A stretch of DNA of 64,000 nucleotides from Lactobacillus iners DSM 13335. Its GTDB lineage: Bacteria; Bacillota; Bacilli; Lactobacillales; Lactobacillaceae. This document shows positions 27,315 to 36,195 of this stretch, one piece after another. The translations under genes were made by a program, and so were the position numbers. Location: assembly GCF_000160875.1 (NCBI RefSeq), contig NZ_GG700805.1, forward strand, positions 1 to 64,000, in the 5' to 3' direction. The notes beneath the pieces are model-generated. The model was not told the origin of the DNA and did not search any database. It saw only the letters and a list, made by a program, of their open reading frames with translations. How positions within the stretch are numbered: position 1 is the stretch's first letter; the number at the start of each line of letters is the position of its first letter.

Positions 27315-28625
27315 ATGCAGATATTAGATAACTTTTTTCACTTAAAAAAATCTAAGACATCAATCAAACAAGAATTTATTGCAGCTTTAACTACTTTTGT
27401 TAGTTTATCGTATATTTTATTTGCCAATCCTAATATCTTACACGATGCTGGCATAGACAAAGGAGCTGCTTTCACAGTTACTGCAATTGCTACTGCTATA
27501 GGATGCTTTCTGATGGGAATTATTGCTAATTATCCAATAGCATTAGCCCCAACTTTAGGATCGGGTGCTTTTTTTGCATATAACGTTTGTATTGGAATGA
27601 AAATTCCATGGGCAACAGCCTTAGCTGCTGTTTTATTGGCTTCTATTTTGTTTATTCTAATTACAATATTAAAATTGCGAGAAATGGTAGTAGATGCTAT
27701 TCCTCAAGATCTTAAATATGCCATTTCATCAGGTATTGGTCTGTTCATCGCCTTTATCGGCTTACAAAGTTCAAAACTAATAGTTAATAGTAACTCAACC
27801 TTAGTAAAATTAGGATCCTTCAATAATCCAGACACATGGGTATCAATGTTTGGTATTATCTTGACAGTAATCTTAGTAGCATCTAGAATTCCTGGTTCCA
27901 TTTTTATCGGTATGCTATTAACTGCACTTTTTGGTATCATCATCAGACAAATACCATTACCAAATAGTATTGTTTCCTCTGCTCCCAGCATTGCTCCAAC
28001 TTTCGGTAAAGCAATATTAGAATTAAAAAATATTAATACTACTCAATTATTTATGGTAGTTATCACTTTTTTACTAGTTACTTTTTTCGACACTGCTGGC
28101 ACCCTAATTGGAATGACGCAACAAGCTGGTATGGTAGATAAACAAGGTAAAATTCCTAGAATTGGAAAAGCATTCTTATCCGATTCATTGGCTATGGTTG
28201 AAGGTGCTATCTTAGGAACCGCTCCATTAGGAACATCCGTAGAATCATCAGCTGGCATTGCCATGGGAGGACGTACAGGATTAACTTCAATATTGGTTGG
28301 ATTTCTATTTATTATTTCACTGGTATTTAGTTCTTTATTAACAGTTATCCCCTCTACAGTTACATCCCCCGCATTAATTATTGTCGGTGTACTGATGGCT
28401 GCCAATTTAAAAAACATACATTGGCACGAATTTGAAATTGCTTTTCCAGCATTCTTAATCGTAATAGGTATGCCACTCACATATTCAATTTCTGATGGAT
28501 TAGCATTAGGTATGATTGCCTACCCTATTACAATGATTGCAGCTAAAAGATATAAAGAAATACCGAAGATGATGTACATTTTGTTAATCATTTTCGTCGC
28601 ATTTTTCATAATCACTAATTTATAA
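27315..28625 (+). CDS. NCS2-family purine permease, second copy
   Basis: 436 residues, the same length as the permease at 14680-15990 and clearly paralogous. It has about 12 helices, ALAPTLGSGAFFAYNV near residue 77 (the other copy has EAPALGINAFFAYTV) and GTAPLGTSVESSAGIAMGG near residue 298. The differences lie in predicted substrate-contact segments, so the two probably take different bases (for example adenine versus hypoxanthine/guanine). CAGGGAGG lies 7 bp before the ATG. It is divergent from the nucleoside-transport operon and 13 bp upstream of an MFS gene. Confidence 0.9.
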   Translation: MQILDNFFHLKKSKTSIKQEFIAALTTFVSLSYILFANPNILHDAGIDKGAAFTVTAIATAIGCFLMGIIANYPIALAPTLGSGAFFAYNVCIGMKIPWATALAAVLLASILFILITILKLREMVVDAIPQDLKYAISSGIGLFIAFIGLQSSKLIVNSNSTLVKLGSFNNPDTWVSMFGIILTVILVASRIPGSIFIGMLLTALFGIIIRQIPLPNSIVSSAPSIAPTFGKAILELKNINTTQLFMVVITFLLVTFFDTAGTLIGMTQQAGMVDKQGKIPRIGKAFLSDSLAMVEGAILGTAPLGTSVESSAGIAMGGRTGLTSILVGFLFIISLVFSSLLTVIPSTVTSPALIIVGVLMAANLKNIHWHEFEIAFPAFLIVIGMPLTYSISDGLALGMIAYPITMIAAKRYKEIPKMMYILLIIFVAFFIITNL

Positions 28626-28638
28626 TATAGAAAAAAAT

Positions 28639-29949
28639 ATGCAGGAAAATTATAATAAAAAAAATTATCAATACGCTCCATTTTCCAAAGTTCACCTTAG
28701 AGTTTATATTGCCATTTGTTTAGGACAAATTGCATGTGGATATAGTTTAGGAATTAGTGGACTTGCTATAGAAGCTGCCAACAAATATCTAAATATTACT
28801 AGCATATGGAATGGCTTGATCGGATCAGGTACTCTTATTGGTCTAGGTGGCAGTATATTTATGGGACGTTTAGCAGATAAAATTGGTAGGCACCACATGT
28901 TAATGATTAATATGTATGTACTATCCTTTTTGTCGATTATTCAATTGTTCACCAGTAATTTGCTATTTACTTTTATAATTCGAATTGGTATCGGATTAAT
29001 GATTGCTATTGATTATACAGTCGGTAATGCATTATTAATTGAATGGATGCCCATACAAGAAGGTGCTAAAAAACAAAGCAGTATTCTTTTATATTGGACC
29101 CTTGGTTTTGTCATTTCTTATCCAATAGGATTAATAATCCATGGTTTTGGTCCCTTAACTTGGAGAATTATTTTAGCATCTGTAGTTTTTTTCAGTTTAA
29201 TTGCTGCACTATATCGTACATCATTTAATCTGCCAGGGTCTCCTAGTTGGCTAGCAAGTAGAGGAAATTTTGTTGATGCTAATAAAATTATTCAATACCA
29301 ATTAGGTAAAAAGTGGGGACTGCCAAAACATCTAGAAAGATACAAACCTGTTAAAAGCTTGTCATGGACTGAATTATTTAATAAGCACTACCTTAGAAGA
29401 ACTATCGTAGGGGGAGGGTTTTATGCTTGCCAATCTTTTGCCTACTTCGGCATAAGTATATTTTTACCCTTAATTCTTAAAAGCATGAACCTACAAAATA
29501 ATTATTTACCAGGTATCATTTATAATATAGGTATTTTTGTAGGTGTAAGTATTGGCGTAGTTATCTTTAATCATATCGGTAGAAAAATATTTTTAACATC
29601 AACTTTTTTGATATCTGCTATCAGTATTGGATTATTAGCTCTATCATTACATGCTAATGCATGGATTAAAGTAGTTCTGTTCTTAATTTTTGCTATGTCT
29701 TTATCTTCAGGCCTAGTTTTTGATTATACTTATACAACCGAATTATTTGATGTTAAAATCAGAGCTACTGGCGTTGGTACATGTATAGCAATTAGTAGAA
29801 TTGGTGCATTTTTAGGAACTTTTTTATTACCTATCATAAATCAAAATTATGGAACAAGTACCGCTATGTTTATTTGTTTTATAGCCTTAGTATTAGGAGC
29901 TCTTATTTGTGGTATATTAGCTATCGAAACTGCAGCACTTAGTAAATAG
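28639..29949 (+). CDS. MFS transporter, sugar-porter-like
   Basis: 436 residues, 12 predicted helices. Loop 2-3 carries the MFS motif GRLADKIGRH (about residue 75), and the second half carries the matching loop NHIGRKIF (about 313). The overall pattern fits the 'sugar (and other) transporter' branch. Its members move sugars, organic acids or aromatic compounds, so the substrate is open. It starts 13 bp after the purine permease with only a weak ribosome binding site, which suggests translational coupling to it. Confidence 0.8.
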   Translation: MQENYNKKNYQYAPFSKVHLRVYIAICLGQIACGYSLGISGLAIEAANKYLNITSIWNGLIGSGTLIGLGGSIFMGRLADKIGRHHMLMINMYVLSFLSIIQLFTSNLLFTFIIRIGIGLMIAIDYTVGNALLIEWMPIQEGAKKQSSILLYWTLGFVISYPIGLIIHGFGPLTWRIILASVVFFSLIAALYRTSFNLPGSPSWLASRGNFVDANKIIQYQLGKKWGLPKHLERYKPVKSLSWTELFNKHYLRRTIVGGGFYACQSFAYFGISIFLPLILKSMNLQNNYLPGIIYNIGIFVGVSIGVVIFNHIGRKIFLTSTFLISAISIGLLALSLHANAWIKVVLFLIFAMSLSSGLVFDYTYTTELFDVKIRATGVGTCIAISRIGAFLGTFLLPIINQNYGTSTAMFICFIALVLGALICGILAIETAALSK

Positions 29950-29997
29950 CCTTTATAACATATATAACTAGCTATCTGCGATAATAGTTTACAAATA

Positions 29998-30076
29998 AAA
30001 AAACATATTTTCCATAATAAAAACCTCGAATTTCTTGTCAACATTTCGGTGTTTATATTAAAAAATATGTTTTTTT
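29998..30076. repeat. Long imperfect inverted repeat between converging MFS and ClC genes
   Basis: Outer arms AAAAAACATATTTT (29998-30011) and AAAATATGTTTTTTT (30062-30076) pair almost fully. Inner segments around 30017-30031 and 30045-30059 can extend the stem imperfectly. It probably ends transcription in both directions. A decayed miniature element is the alternative. Confidence 0.45.
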
Positions 30077-30109
30077 GTTTTATCACAAAATTATATATTA
30101 TAAAAATTA

Positions 30110-31660
30110 CTATTTAAATCCTTGTAATTTTGTCATTTCATCATAAACAGTTGCTCTTTGCCCCTCATCTATAACCAATATCAAAGCATCGCCAGCAACA
30201 ATTTTCGTTTTACCATTTGGTATTATATCTCTACTACCACGTTTTATTAACTTAACTAAAGTGTTTTTCGGCCAACTGATTTGCGATATAGACTTATCGA
30301 TCATACTACTGCCTTCATAAACAGGAACTGTTATTTGATCCTCATGTCCTGATTCATCTTGTGTCATATCATCAAGTTGCATATGAGCAGCTAACATACC
30401 ATAGATAGGTTTTCCATCCATCAAATTATCAATAATCAATCCAACAAAAGCTACTACAGCTAAGGGCATTAAATGCAACAACGATCCAACCATTTCAGTA
30501 ATCAATATAATAGCGGTAAATGGTGCTCTAATGATTACAGCAAAATACCCCGCCATTGAAAAAATTATTAAATTAACCACCAAATGTGCAGGCATTAAAT
30601 GCAAATTAACCATCAACATACCATAAGATGCACCTATAACTGCTCCCATAGCAAGAATTGGCAAGAAGATTCCACTAGGCAAACCAGAATCATATGAAAA
30701 AATAGAAAAAACTATCCGTAAAATATAAAATGAAATTAAAAGTAAAACAATATTCCATCCTGATTTGGTAATAAAACCTGATAAAGAAAAAATCAAACGA
30801 TGACCAGGTCCTGTTATTGCTGGCAAGTAATAAGCTATAGGAATAACCATAAGTAACGGTATTAATCCATGTAACCACCTAGGAATCCAAGTTATATGCG
30901 TATAAATTTTTTTAAAAGAAAATAAACTGTGTTTGTATAACTGACCTAGCAATCCTAAAATTACACCTAAAATTACTAGTTGCCAATATAGGTTGACTGG
31001 AAATGTATGTTTATACGGTATCGCTAATACTGCCTTTTGTCCAAAAACATTGGACACAACAAAATCAGCAGCTATCGCACCTGCTAAAGCATTCATCCAT
31101 ACACGAGAAGAGAAATTATGAAAGACCTCTTCTAAAACAAACATAACCCCACTCAATGGTGCTCCAAAAGCTGCTGCCAATCCACTAGCGGCTCCTGTAG
31201 CAAGTAAGATTCTAGAATTGGTTTTGCTTTGCTTAAATTTCTCACCGACACCTTGGCCAATAGTAGAACCTAATTGTAATGATGGTCCCTCTGGTCCCAA
31301 AAAAATACCTGTACTAATAACCATTATTCCGCCTAGCAATTTACGCCATAAGATAGGCCACCAAGGTATATCTAATTTACCTTGTAATTGCAATTTGACC
31401 TCAGGTATACCTGAGCCACCGACATGTGCTTGTTGATGTACAAAATATCCTGCTATCACACCGGTCAATATCAGTCCAACTATTACAACTACAAACCAAT
31501 AAGGATTATCATGCGTTAATTCAAATAATTTTAGCCACAGAGCCGACATCTTTTCTATGCCAAATCTAAATATGCCTACAACTATTCCAACCAACAAACC
31601 CACTAATAAAGCTTGCATAAGGACTTTATATGCACTTATTTTAACTTTTTTAAAAATCAT
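30110..31660 (-). CDS. ClC-family chloride channel/antiporter with C-terminal TrkA-C domain
   Basis: 516 residues from the ATG at 31660, which has GGGGGG about 9 bp upstream. A longer reading from 31696 runs into a terminator. It has the ClC selectivity motifs GSGIP, GPEGPSLQLGS (with the external gating glutamate kept) and SGIFLPILAMGA. Residues about 430-516 form a TrkA-C/RCK-C ligand-binding domain, seen in some bacterial ClC proteins. The gating Glu suggests a Cl-/H+ exchanger. RCK-C domains can bind c-di-AMP in Firmicutes, which would fit the other c-di-AMP genes here, but that is inference. Confidence 0.9.
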   Translation of the reverse strand: MIFKKVKISAYKVLMQALLVGLLVGIVVGIFRFGIEKMSALWLKLFELTHDNPYWFVVVIVGLILTGVIAGYFVHQQAHVGGSGIPEVKLQLQGKLDIPWWPILWRKLLGGIMVISTGIFLGPEGPSLQLGSTIGQGVGEKFKQSKTNSRILLATGAASGLAAAFGAPLSGVMFVLEEVFHNFSSRVWMNALAGAIAADFVVSNVFGQKAVLAIPYKHTFPVNLYWQLVILGVILGLLGQLYKHSLFSFKKIYTHITWIPRWLHGLIPLLMVIPIAYYLPAITGPGHRLIFSLSGFITKSGWNIVLLLISFYILRIVFSIFSYDSGLPSGIFLPILAMGAVIGASYGMLMVNLHLMPAHLVVNLIIFSMAGYFAVIIRAPFTAIILITEMVGSLLHLMPLAVVAFVGLIIDNLMDGKPIYGMLAAHMQLDDMTQDESGHEDQITVPVYEGSSMIDKSISQISWPKNTLVKLIKRGSRDIIPNGKTKIVAGDALILVIDEGQRATVYDEMTKLQGFK

Positions 31661-31680
31661 TATTTTTGCCCCCCATAAAC

Positions 31681-31712
31681 AACAAAAAAAGCACATAAGG
31701 TGCTTTTTTGTT
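31681..31712 (-). terminator. Terminator downstream of gnd
   Basis: Stem AACAAAAAAAGCAC/GTGCTTTTTTGTT around ATAAG, with a T run on the minus strand after the gnd stop. Confidence 0.8.
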
Positions 31713-31729
31713 ACACGTGAAACTTAATG

Positions 31730-33121
31730 CTACTTTTCAGTATACCATTCCATATGATATACTCCATCTCGATCATTACGATAATACGTATGTGCACCAA
31801 AATAATCACGTTGCCCTTGGAGTAAGTTTTGCGGTAATTTAGGATTAAAAATTGTCTTTAAGTAACTATATGCAGCACCCAAAGTTGGAATAGGTATTCC
31901 TGCTTCAACTGCCAATTTAACTATTTCTTCCAAATCAGTTGTATATTTATTAGCAATATCATTAAAATATTTGTCTTTAAATAAATTTGGCAAATCGGCA
32001 TCTTGATTAAATGCATTTTCAATGTCTTTTAACATAGAAGAACGTATAATACACCCTGCTTCCCAAGTTTGAGCAATTGCTGGATAATGTAGATTCCAAC
32101 CATATTCTTTAGCAGCCATACTTAATTGTTGAAATCCTTGGGCATATGAAACTGCAGAAGCTAAATAATATGCATTAGCTAATTTTGTAATTAATTGATT
32201 AAGATCCACTTTTCCTTTAAATTCTGGCATGCAACCATCTCGCAACGTAGCTTTAGATGCAAAACGTGCTAATACTGCTTCAGCTATCACTGTTATAGGA
32301 CAACCTAATTTAATAGCATCTTCCAGCATCCAATTTCCTGTTCCTTTATAAGAAGCTACATTGAGAATTTTATCAACAATATAACCATCAGCCAGATCAT
32401 CTCGCTGCTTTAAGACTTTAGAAGTTATTTCCGTTAAATAACTATGTAATTGACCTTCATCCCATTTTTCAAAAAATTCACTCATTTGTTCGTTAGTACA
32501 ATTACCTACAGTACGTAATACATCATATACTTCACAAATGATTTGCATGATACCATATTCCATGCCATTATGAACCATTTTGACATAATGTCCACTAGCT
32601 TCAGGACCAATATATGCTACACAAGGAACACCTTCTTCAGTTTTAGCTGCAATTGATTCTAAAATTGGTGATACTTTATCATAAGCTTCTTTGTCTCCAC
32701 CCGGCATCAAAGCTGGACCATTTAAAGCACCTTCTTCACCACCAGATACACCCATTCCTATAAAATGAATACCTTTTTCTTCTAATTTCTTAAACCTACG
32801 ATTTGTATCATTAAAGTTTGAATTACCACCATCAATAACAATATCACCAGGCTCTAAAAGCTCGGTCAATTTTTCTAAAGTCATATCAACCGGTTTTCCT
32901 GCTCTTATCATTATCAACATTTTTCTAGGTTTCTCTAATGAATTAATAAATTCTTCCCAAGAATAAGTTGGTTTTAATTTATCATCTTCATATTTTGCTA
33001 GTGCATCTACTTCAGGTTTGTCAATACTAAAACCTGCTACTGAAAACCCATGATTTCTAATGTTTAATGCTAGGTTCTTGCCCATCACAGATAGTCCAAT
33101 TACCCCAAATTGTTGCATCAT
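31730..33121 (-). CDS. gnd: 6-phosphogluconate dehydrogenase (decarboxylating)
   Basis: 463 residues from the ATG at 33121, with GGAGG 5 bp upstream. Upstream in-frame residues lack a ribosome binding site. It has the Rossmann motif FGVIGLSVMGKNLALN, the substrate signature GGNSNFNDT, the catalytic MGVSGGEEGA and KMVHNGMEYG with the catalytic Lys, and the C-terminal RDYFGAHTY substrate loop. It oxidises 6-phosphogluconate to ribulose-5-phosphate and CO2 with NAD(P)+, in the oxidative pentose phosphate or phosphoketolase route. It is transcribed alone. Confidence 0.96.
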   Translation of the reverse strand: MMQQFGVIGLSVMGKNLALNIRNHGFSVAGFSIDKPEVDALAKYEDDKLKPTYSWEEFINSLEKPRKMLIMIRAGKPVDMTLEKLTELLEPGDIVIDGGNSNFNDTNRRFKKLEEKGIHFIGMGVSGGEEGALNGPALMPGGDKEAYDKVSPILESIAAKTEEGVPCVAYIGPEASGHYVKMVHNGMEYGIMQIICEVYDVLRTVGNCTNEQMSEFFEKWDEGQLHSYLTEITSKVLKQRDDLADGYIVDKILNVASYKGTGNWMLEDAIKLGCPITVIAEAVLARFASKATLRDGCMPEFKGKVDLNQLITKLANAYYLASAVSYAQGFQQLSMAAKEYGWNLHYPAIAQTWEAGCIIRSSMLKDIENAFNQDADLPNLFKDKYFNDIANKYTTDLEEIVKLAVEAGIPIPTLGAAYSYLKTIFNPKLPQNLLQGQRDYFGAHTYYRNDRDGVYHMEWYTEK

Positions 33122-33212
33122 TGTTACCTCCATTGTTGCTTCTATATATTTAAGTATACTTTTTTTGAGTTTTTTTGTGAAACTTTATTTATCATTAAGC
33201 AAAATTAAACAC

Positions 33213-33258
33213 AAAAAAAGTCTATCATATCAAGCTCTCTCGAACTCAAATGATAGAC
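33213..33258 (-). terminator. Terminator-like hairpin left of the tRNA-Thr insertion, probably the displaced tRNA terminator
   Basis: GTCTATCAT (33220-33228) pairs with ATGATAGAC (33250-33258), followed on the minus strand by seven T residues. It lies just beyond the partial tRNA 3' end at 33282-33293. It may have ended tRNA-Thr transcription before the insertion. Confidence 0.5.
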
Positions 33259-33281
33259 CTAAAACGTGTAAGTTATTTAAC

Positions 33282-33293
33282 TAATGCTGACTA
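33282..33293. repeat. Putative attachment-site repeat: copy of the tRNA-Thr 3' end
   Basis: TAATGCTGACTA is identical to 36184-36195, which covers the tRNA-Thr 3' end. The two 12-bp copies bound 2.9 kb that contains an integrase remnant, as expected for the ends of an integrative element. The 295-bp gap 33134-33428 otherwise holds the terminator above and two AAAGTGCA repeats, with no gene that I can see. Confidence 0.55.
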
Positions 33294-33357
33294 GAAGCAC
33301 AGAGGTTTTAGCCAACACCCTTGATATATCAATATTTTTAATAGGCACAATACTTGC

Positions 33358-33376
33358 AAAGTGCAAATAAAGTGCA
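33358..33376. repeat. Two AAAGTGCA repeats, candidate integrase arm sites
   Basis: AAAGTGCA occurs at 33358-33365 and 33369-33376. An inverted copy (TGCACTTT) is at 36057-36064 next to the other end of the element, with further GTGCA pieces to 36095. Repeats at both ends of an element next to a tyrosine integrase resemble arm-type binding sites. Confidence 0.35.
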
Positions 33377-33428
33377 CTTTTAACTAACGATTACAAAGTT
33401 GAGAATTTTCTTTATAAGATTCACGATT

Positions 33429-34305
33429 TTATTTTACATATTTTGAAAGAAAAACTTGAATAGTATTTCCCATTCTTTGGCAAGCATACATATTAGATAT
33501 GCGATTATCATTACCTAGTAAACTGCTTAAAGAAACTCTCAAAGAATACAAAGCTAAAATTGAATCTTTCTGTTTTTCAATCCCTGCATTCTTACAAACA
33601 GCTTTTAGTTTTTCATTTAAGCTTTTTTGTGTCACTGGTAATCGGTTATTTGAACTAATTGATTTATAATTGTGTAAGTTCAGAAAAATGTATCCCGATG
33701 TATTTTTTTAACCATATTCATCGAGGTACTTTTTTTGTTTAATCTGAAAATCTTTAATCAAATCAATTACTTCAATATTCTTAATTGGCAAACAATATCT
33801 ATAAGCACCTTTGGGTCTGTCTTTCAAAGAACCATTAGGCTTTTTTTCTTTTTCCGACCAGCTATCATCGATTTTAAAAGTATAAGAGCCTTAATACTTT
33901 ACTAATTGCTCAAACTTTAACACTTGTAACTCTTCTGGTCGTAATCCCAGATAAGTATCTACAATTAAAGCTAACCTAGATACAGAATTAGCAATAGTAG
34001 CTCCTTTATACTCTTTAAGTAATTCTTCCCTCAACGCACTAATTTCATCTTTAGAAAATAAGTGCCACTTCCTACCAGTACTAAAATCAGACTGCTTAAA
34101 GAATAATTTTAGATAACTTCTAGGAATTGGATTAACGCTTAAAACTGCCTTATCCAAAAGAAAAGTAAAGAATGTTCTAAGGTGTGCCAAAGTTACATCT
34201 ATTACAGTACTCTTTTTAACGCTTGCTTTAAGATGGTTCTTAAGATACCAATGTCCAAAATCGTTAAAGAAGTGTTGATCAACATCTCTTAATTGATTTA
34301 AAGGC
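33429..34305 (-). pseudogene. Tyrosine-recombinase integrase, truncated and with two in-frame stops
   Basis: One reading frame runs the whole length but is broken by TAA at 33891 and a second TAA near 33710. It starts without the N-terminal arm-binding domain. A SAM-like core-binding domain (HFFNDFGHWYLKNHLK...) comes first. Then come the catalytic start GLRPEELQVL with the first Arg, an insert typical of phage integrases (KIDDSWSEKEKKP), and a C-terminal part where the second box reads LYSLRVSL and the usual LGH reads RMGN. The catalytic Tyr-region FLSKYVK remains. Loss of key residues plus the stops means it is inactive. Confidence 0.85.
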
Positions 34306-34307
34306 TT

Positions 34308-35534
34308 TCAATTTGTATTTTTTAATTTTTCCACTATAAAGTAATAAATAGAACTACATATCAATGCTATTCCATATATATATTGAGTAATAAGTGAACC
34401 ATAAGATTTAACAATCCATCCTCCAAGTAAAGTTCCTATAGGAATCATTATTGACAAAAGACTATCGTTTATAGTTTCAACTCTACCTAAAATAGCAGAT
34501 GAAAAACTTGTTTGAACTAACGCTTCAAAATTTGTATTCATCATAGTGATCCATAATGGTGATATAACTGAATTTATCAATACTAACCCAATTCCTACAC
34601 TTACTGATAATGGTACAAATAATCTAAATATACCTGCTCCTAAAAAACAAATTGCTATAAACTGTCCCATATTTTTTTTACCTAGATCAAATTTTTGAAC
34701 TAAAAAAGCCCCTATTATGCTTCCAAATGATGAAGCAATTAATAATTTTCCGTATCCTAACGCCGAAGTTTGGATATACGTTTGCGCAAAAAAAGGTAAT
34801 CCAACTGCAAATATGCCGTAAAAAAGATTAACTACACATAATGGTAAAATCAATTCTAAAATAGATTTTTCTTTTCTTAATGTCTTCCATCCTAATAATA
34901 GATCGTTAAAATAAGAGCTTGTAAAATAGGAATCATCCTCCAAAATATTTTTAGCCAAGATATTGATTTGAATGCTATGATAAAACAATAATGCAATTCC
35001 AAAAATTACTGCTGAAAATATTATTGTAAAACTAACAGAAGAAAAAGTGATAATAAATGTTGTAATACCATCTAGTATCAAATCTAATATTTTATACGTT
35101 ACCTGAAACAAACCATTAAAACGTAGTAAATCTTTTTTTGTTACAAATAATGGCAGTAATTTATATTCAGAAGGATAGATAATAGCAGATAGTATAGAGG
35201 ATATAGTAAACAAGAGTAATAATATTATATCTATAATATAACTTTTTTGTCCTATACCCAAAATTGTTACCACTATAATACTTATAACTATTTGAATAAA
35301 GGTTGAATATTTAAGTAATCCTTTAATTGAAATCTTATCTATCAATGGTCCCAAACTGAAAGACATCATATCTATTCCAGAAGATATAGTAAAAATAATT
35401 GAAACCATCAATTGCGAATTTCTATTCTCTTTGAAATACCACAAAATAGCCATATAAAATAAACTATCTGCAATATTGGTAGCTATTCGCCCTATTAAAA
35501 GTTTATATATATTAGAGTATTTTTTGGAGAACAT
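34308..35534 (-). CDS. MFS transporter, drug-efflux-like (MefA/EntS type)
   Basis: 408 residues, about 12 membrane helices. The N-terminal half has the GRIATNIADSLFYMAILWY pattern, and the second half has SSFGSIIGAFLVQ and LGRVETINDSLLS segments seen in the MefA/EntS-like MFS exporters. These expel macrolides, siderophores or peptides. AAGGAA precedes the ATG by 5 bp. It lies 21 bp downstream of a truncated Rgg-like regulator, so both are probably on one transcript. The stop codon nearly abuts the truncated integrase, which suggests a recombination junction. The substrate is unknown. Confidence 0.72.
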   Translation of the reverse strand: MFSKKYSNIYKLLIGRIATNIADSLFYMAILWYFKENRNSQLMVSIIFTISSGIDMMSFSLGPLIDKISIKGLLKYSTFIQIVISIIVVTILGIGQKSYIIDIILLLLFTISSILSAIIYPSEYKLLPLFVTKKDLLRFNGLFQVTYKILDLILDGITTFIITFSSVSFTIIFSAVIFGIALLFYHSIQINILAKNILEDDSYFTSSYFNDLLLGWKTLRKEKSILELILPLCVVNLFYGIFAVGLPFFAQTYIQTSALGYGKLLIASSFGSIIGAFLVQKFDLGKKNMGQFIAICFLGAGIFRLFVPLSVSVGIGLVLINSVISPLWITMMNTNFEALVQTSFSSAILGRVETINDSLLSIMIPIGTLLGGWIVKSYGSLITQYIYGIALICSSIYYFIVEKLKNTN

Positions 35535-35555
35535 ATTTTTTCCTTTTTTAATCTT

Positions 35556-35936
35556 CTAACTCATGTTGATAGCTTTCTTTCCAATTATTTTCTCTTGGAA
35601 AAAAAGGTAACTACTAACATCGGAGTTCACTATTATGCGGTAATACAATTTTACTTTATCTACTTCATGGTTATTAACCGCTTCACCAATTGCACATGAC
35701 AGTTTCTTTTCTAATTTACTTGATTCAGATAAATAAGTGTCCTCTATCTTAGAAAAGAAAGTAATTATATCTATACCATTTTTAAATAATATTTTTACTA
35801 ATGCTTTACTGCTTATATTTCTTTCATTATGTATAACTCTAGAATAAGCACTCTTTGACATAATTCCTTGTACCATTTTTTCTTCAGTAAGACCTAACTT
35901 GTCCTGCTCTTCTTTTAATGCTTCACCAATAGTCAT
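35556..35936 (-). CDS. Truncated Rgg/GadR/MutR-type regulator (HTH domain only)
   Basis: 126 residues. The N-terminal helix-turn-helix region (TIGEALKEEQDKLGLTEEKM, then SAYSRVIHNERNIS, about residues 2-42) is the Rgg type, followed by one or two helices of the regulatory domain. Full-length Rgg proteins are about 280 residues and bind peptide pheromones with the missing C-terminal repeats. Either this is a cut-down regulator or a decayed gene. A GGAAAG site precedes the ATG. It is followed by an MFS exporter, a common Rgg neighbour. Confidence 0.6.
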   Translation of the reverse strand: MTIGEALKEEQDKLGLTEEKMVQGIMSKSAYSRVIHNERNISSKALVKILFKNGIDIITFFSKIEDTYLSESSKLEKKLSCAIGEAVNNHEVDKVKLYYRIIVNSDVSSYLFFQEKIIGKKAINMS

Positions 35937-35983
35937 ATTTTTATCTTTCCAAATCTTTTTAGTTTATCTTAATGTTAACTACT

Positions 35984-36020
35984 AAAAAAAGCAAGTATAT
36001 CATGCCTGAACACTTGCTTT
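35984..36020 (-). terminator. Hairpin with T run upstream of the Rgg-like gene
   Basis: AAAGCAAGT (35984-35992 region) pairs with ACTTGCTTT (36012-36020) around a 19-nt loop. On the minus strand it ends in TTTTTTT. It would stop transcripts coming from the tRNA side. Confidence 0.5.
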
Positions 36021-36110
36021 AATCATTATTCCACGCTAAAAACTGTGTGCAAAAATTGCACTTTAATAATTTAACTGCGTGCACTTAGTGTGCATCATTT
36101 TTCTTCACAC

Positions 36111-36164
36111 AAAAAAATTAACCTTAACTTATCTTCGTAAAAACGTTGATAAATCAAGGTTAAT
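36111..36164 (-). terminator. Terminator directly downstream of tRNA-Thr
   Basis: ATTAACCTT (36117-36125) pairs with AAGGTTAAT (36156-36164), with inner pairing near CTTATC/GATAA, then seven T residues on the minus strand. It lies inside the putative element, so it probably replaces the displaced native terminator. Confidence 0.65.
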
Positions 36165-36183
36165 CAATAAAAGTGAATCTTTA

Positions 36184-36195
36184 TAATGCTGACTA
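36184..36195. repeat. Putative attachment-site repeat at the tRNA-Thr 3' end
   Basis: TAATGCTGACTA is the second copy of the 12-bp repeat at 33282-33293. It overlaps the last acceptor-stem bases of the tRNA, so the tRNA gene stays intact after insertion. Confidence 0.55.
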
